Notes under the pieces: generated by a model
The model's input: only the letters and a program-made list of their open reading frames with translations
Told to the model about the DNA's origin: nothing
Databases searched by the model: none
From: Mucilaginibacter sp. KACC 22773
Lineage (GTDB): Bacteria; Bacteroidota; Bacteroidia; Sphingobacteriales; Sphingobacteriaceae
Length of the DNA stretch: 64,000 bases
Assembly: GCF_028736215.1 (NCBI RefSeq)
Contig: NZ_CP117883.1
Coordinates: forward strand, 3,038,001-3,102,000
Reading direction: 5' to 3'
Shown here: positions 62,183 to 64,000 of the stretch, piece by piece
Layout of the letters: each line of letters begins with the position of its first letter
Position numbering within the stretch: position 1 is the stretch's first letter
Position numbers and translations under genes: made by a program

Positions 62183-63601
62183 TTACCAGTTTAACAGCCC
62201 GATTAGGCCAGCTCTGTCATCCCGCTTTAATTGCATCGTGATCAATAACGAAACACCGTAAAATACAACCGCCATTATCGCGGCCAGCCATAGGTTTGGG
62301 AATAGGGCTTTGGCTGCCAATCCGCTAAAAAAGGCGCATGCGGTACAAATGGCGAGTGTATAAAAAGAGCCCTTAAGCCCCGATTTGTCATTGGCGAGGT
62401 AGAAAACACCCTGTACCAGGCAGGCCAATAAAAACGCGAGGGCAGCCCCTTCGTTTTTGTAAAAAGGGATTAATACAAGGTCGCCAACTACATTTACGGC
62501 AAAAGTGAGCAAAAACGAATTGAAGATCATTTTTAACCTGTTTTGCGCAAAAAAAATCGTCCACAAAAAATTATTAAAATACAGCAGGGGTAAACAAAGC
62601 GAGAGGATAAATATGGTTGTTGTATTAACCGCGCCATACCTGCCACGGGTTATGTTGTCAACCACAGGGTTCCAACACATATTTAAAATTAAAGCAGTAA
62701 ATGCTGCTATTATAAGTTCTATCCGGATGAGCAATTTAAGATCGGCCCGGCGATGGTTATCAGTTTTAAATAATTTGGTAAAACGGGGAAGAATTAAGGG
62801 GGCGATAGCTAATAAGGGGAGGGTAGAGATCTCAAATATCTTGTATGCGAAACTATACTCTGCCAAACTAACTGCCGATACCATAAACCCGATGAACAAC
62901 CAATCGAACCGGGCCAGGGCCGAAGTAATTAAGACCACTCCAACCTGTGGCAATGATTGGCGCAGTAAGGCAAAGTAAGGTGATTTTCTCCAGGCGGGAA
63001 GTACGGGCACCCGTACATAGCGCCTGAAAAGATAAAAGGACGCCGTTAATTCAAGTACATCGCCACCAATAAATACCCATATTATGGTGCCTATGCTTAC
63101 CTGGTGCAAAACGGCCAAAATGAGCAGGCTGATGCCCCTTACCATATTGGATATGACCAGCATGCATGCCAGTAATTTAAAACGCTCCATGCCGCTAGAA
63201 ACCTGCTTTAATGGTGTGGAAAAGAAGATCATAAGCTTGCCCAGGCCCAACAGCAGCATCAGGCGGTATACTTCATTGTCATGTATGAAAAACGTGCGGC
63301 CCAATAACAGGATGCCATAAAATAGCCCTCCGGCAAACAACACATGGAAAGCATAAAGCGACAAAACTGTTTGAACATCATCGCCATGCGCTACTTTTTT
63401 AATAATTACCTGGTCGATACCAAAAGAAAGGATATTGAATGCAGATAGCAGTACCGCTAAGGCCAGATTAACCTGGCCAAAGCTGTTTTTATCAAGATTT
63501 ACAGATAATACATAAAAAATAATCACCCCAAACAGCTGGTTGATGACAAGCTGCAATGTATTTGCCGAAAGATCAATTACCAGCTTTTTTTTCATGAACA
63601 A
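62183..63601 (-). CDS. Oligosaccharide flippase, Wzx-like
   Basis: The 472-residue protein has 12 or more membrane helices with the opening KKKLVIDLSANTLQLVINQL typical of polysaccharide flippases of the MOP superfamily (Wzx/RfbX). It would flip lipid-linked repeat units to the periplasm. Conserved helix features include SFGIDQVIIKKVAHGD and SFAYKIFEISTLPLLAIAPL. It lies 76 bp before the polymerase gene on the same strand. Confidence 0.9.
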   Translation of the reverse strand: MFMKKKLVIDLSANTLQLVINQLFGVIIFYVLSVNLDKNSFGQVNLALAVLLSAFNILSFGIDQVIIKKVAHGDDVQTVLSLYAFHVLFAGGLFYGILLLGRTFFIHDNEVYRLMLLLGLGKLMIFFSTPLKQVSSGMERFKLLACMLVISNMVRGISLLILAVLHQVSIGTIIWVFIGGDVLELTASFYLFRRYVRVPVLPAWRKSPYFALLRQSLPQVGVVLITSALARFDWLFIGFMVSAVSLAEYSFAYKIFEISTLPLLAIAPLILPRFTKLFKTDNHRRADLKLLIRIELIIAAFTALILNMCWNPVVDNITRGRYGAVNTTTIFILSLCLPLLYFNNFLWTIFFAQNRLKMIFNSFLLTFAVNVVGDLVLIPFYKNEGAALAFLLACLVQGVFYLANDKSGLKGSFYTLAICTACAFFSGLAAKALFPNLWLAAIMAVVFYGVSLLITMQLKRDDRAGLIGLLNW

Positions 63602-63610
63602 TGCTGTGGT

Positions 63611-64000
63611 TTATTCAACACGCGCATGGGTATTAAGTTTATATGCCACGGTAGGTACGTCATGCTGGTAAATCGGCTTATTCTTTAGGCTTTGTGTAGC
63701 TTTACTAAGGTAATGATATTTTAGCCATGTATTTTTAAATGCCATCCGTGAAATGATGAAGCCTTCTCTGCCATCTAAAAACCCCAATAAAAACAAGTAG
63801 GTCTTCACAAAATGAAATACCGGCGCCAAATACTGCTTTACAAGGCCCGCCTTTTTTCCGGCTTTCAGGTACTTTATGGCGCTTAATTGCGAATAGTGAA
63901 TTGTTTTCTTCTCGTACTCGGCCCGGTTTTCCACAGAATAATGGTGCAGGTTACCGTCCAGTTTTTTTACAACAACGTTTTGCGGCAGTTGCAATGTTTC
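63611..64000 (-). CDS. Family 2 glycosyltransferase, C-terminal part (cut by window edge)
   Basis: Only the last 130 codons are inside the window. The reading frame is still open at 64000, so the start lies beyond the edge. The visible part has VVKKLDGNLHHYSVENRAEY and GFLDGREGFIISRM, which match the C-terminal region of WaaE/KdtX-type GT2 enzymes involved in LPS core or polysaccharide synthesis. It is 9 bp upstream of the flippase gene and therefore in the same operon. Confidence 0.82.
   Translation of the reverse strand, partial: ETLQLPQNVVVKKLDGNLHHYSVENRAEYEKKTIHYSQLSAIKYLKAGKKAGLVKQYLAPVFHFVKTYLFLLGFLDGREGFIISRMAFKNTWLKYHYLSKATQSLKNKPIYQHDVPTVAYKLNTHARVE

Overview
The window looks like chromosomal DNA of a Bacteroidota bacterium, most probably a Sphingobacteriaceae member close to Mucilaginibacter or Pedobacter. 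This is judged from protein style, not from a search. Support comes from twelve TAnnTTTG promoter boxes at sensible distances from genes, many SPase II lipoproteins, a PorE-like TPR/PD40/OmpA protein, a Bacteroidota-type EtfAB, small low-complexity intergenic repeats, and weak Shine-Dalgarno signals. I see no insertion sequence, prophage, integrase or CRISPR array.

Region 1 (1-31.9 kb) is mostly housekeeping. It holds a secreted repetitive protein, tRNA-Pro(TGG), a NupG-like MFS permease, etfB-etfA-bifunctional nuclease, a TPR protein, chrA, dnaB, rlmB, recQ, a frameshifted LAS-type peptidoglycan peptidase, a CBM6-like protein, the PorE-like OmpA protein, queE, a lipoprotein, a Rieske protein, folD, lepA, a fructosamine-kinase-like protein, a clan GH-A hydrolase, an orphan NtrC-type regulator, rnpB, a DinB/lipoprotein/SCO/cytochrome c cluster and a GH1 beta-glucosidase.

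Region 2 (29.9-44.4 kb) holds two paralogous TPR sensor histidine kinases in tandem, then glutaryl-CoA dehydrogenase-like, folB, a GlcD-like oxidase, a lipoprotein, a rhomboid protease, a thioesterase, Hsp20, an exported SAM hydrolase-like protein, a desaturase resembling eukaryotic sphingolipid delta-4 desaturase, and a Pal-like OmpA lipoprotein.

Region 3 (44.5-53.7 kb) is the most unusual part. It is an accessory cluster of an exporter-type ABC protein, two GT4 glycosyltransferases, an amidohydrolase, three class I methyltransferases, a B12-binding radical SAM enzyme and a 27-codon remnant that looks like the start of a second such enzyme. Together they suggest synthesis and export of a methylated glycoconjugate or small molecule, but the product cannot be named.

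Region 4 (54.0-64.0 kb) is a DMT permease followed by a leftward surface polysaccharide operon. In transcription order it is GT2 (cut by the window edge), Wzx-like flippase, polymerase, GT2, GT4, DUF1972-type GT4, a second polymerase/ligase-like protein, and a winged-helix nucleotidyltransferase. Small repeats often touch the stop codons of genes (dnaB, lepA, desaturase, a methyltransferase). Several -7 boxes lie so close to ATG codons that leaderless transcripts are predicted.
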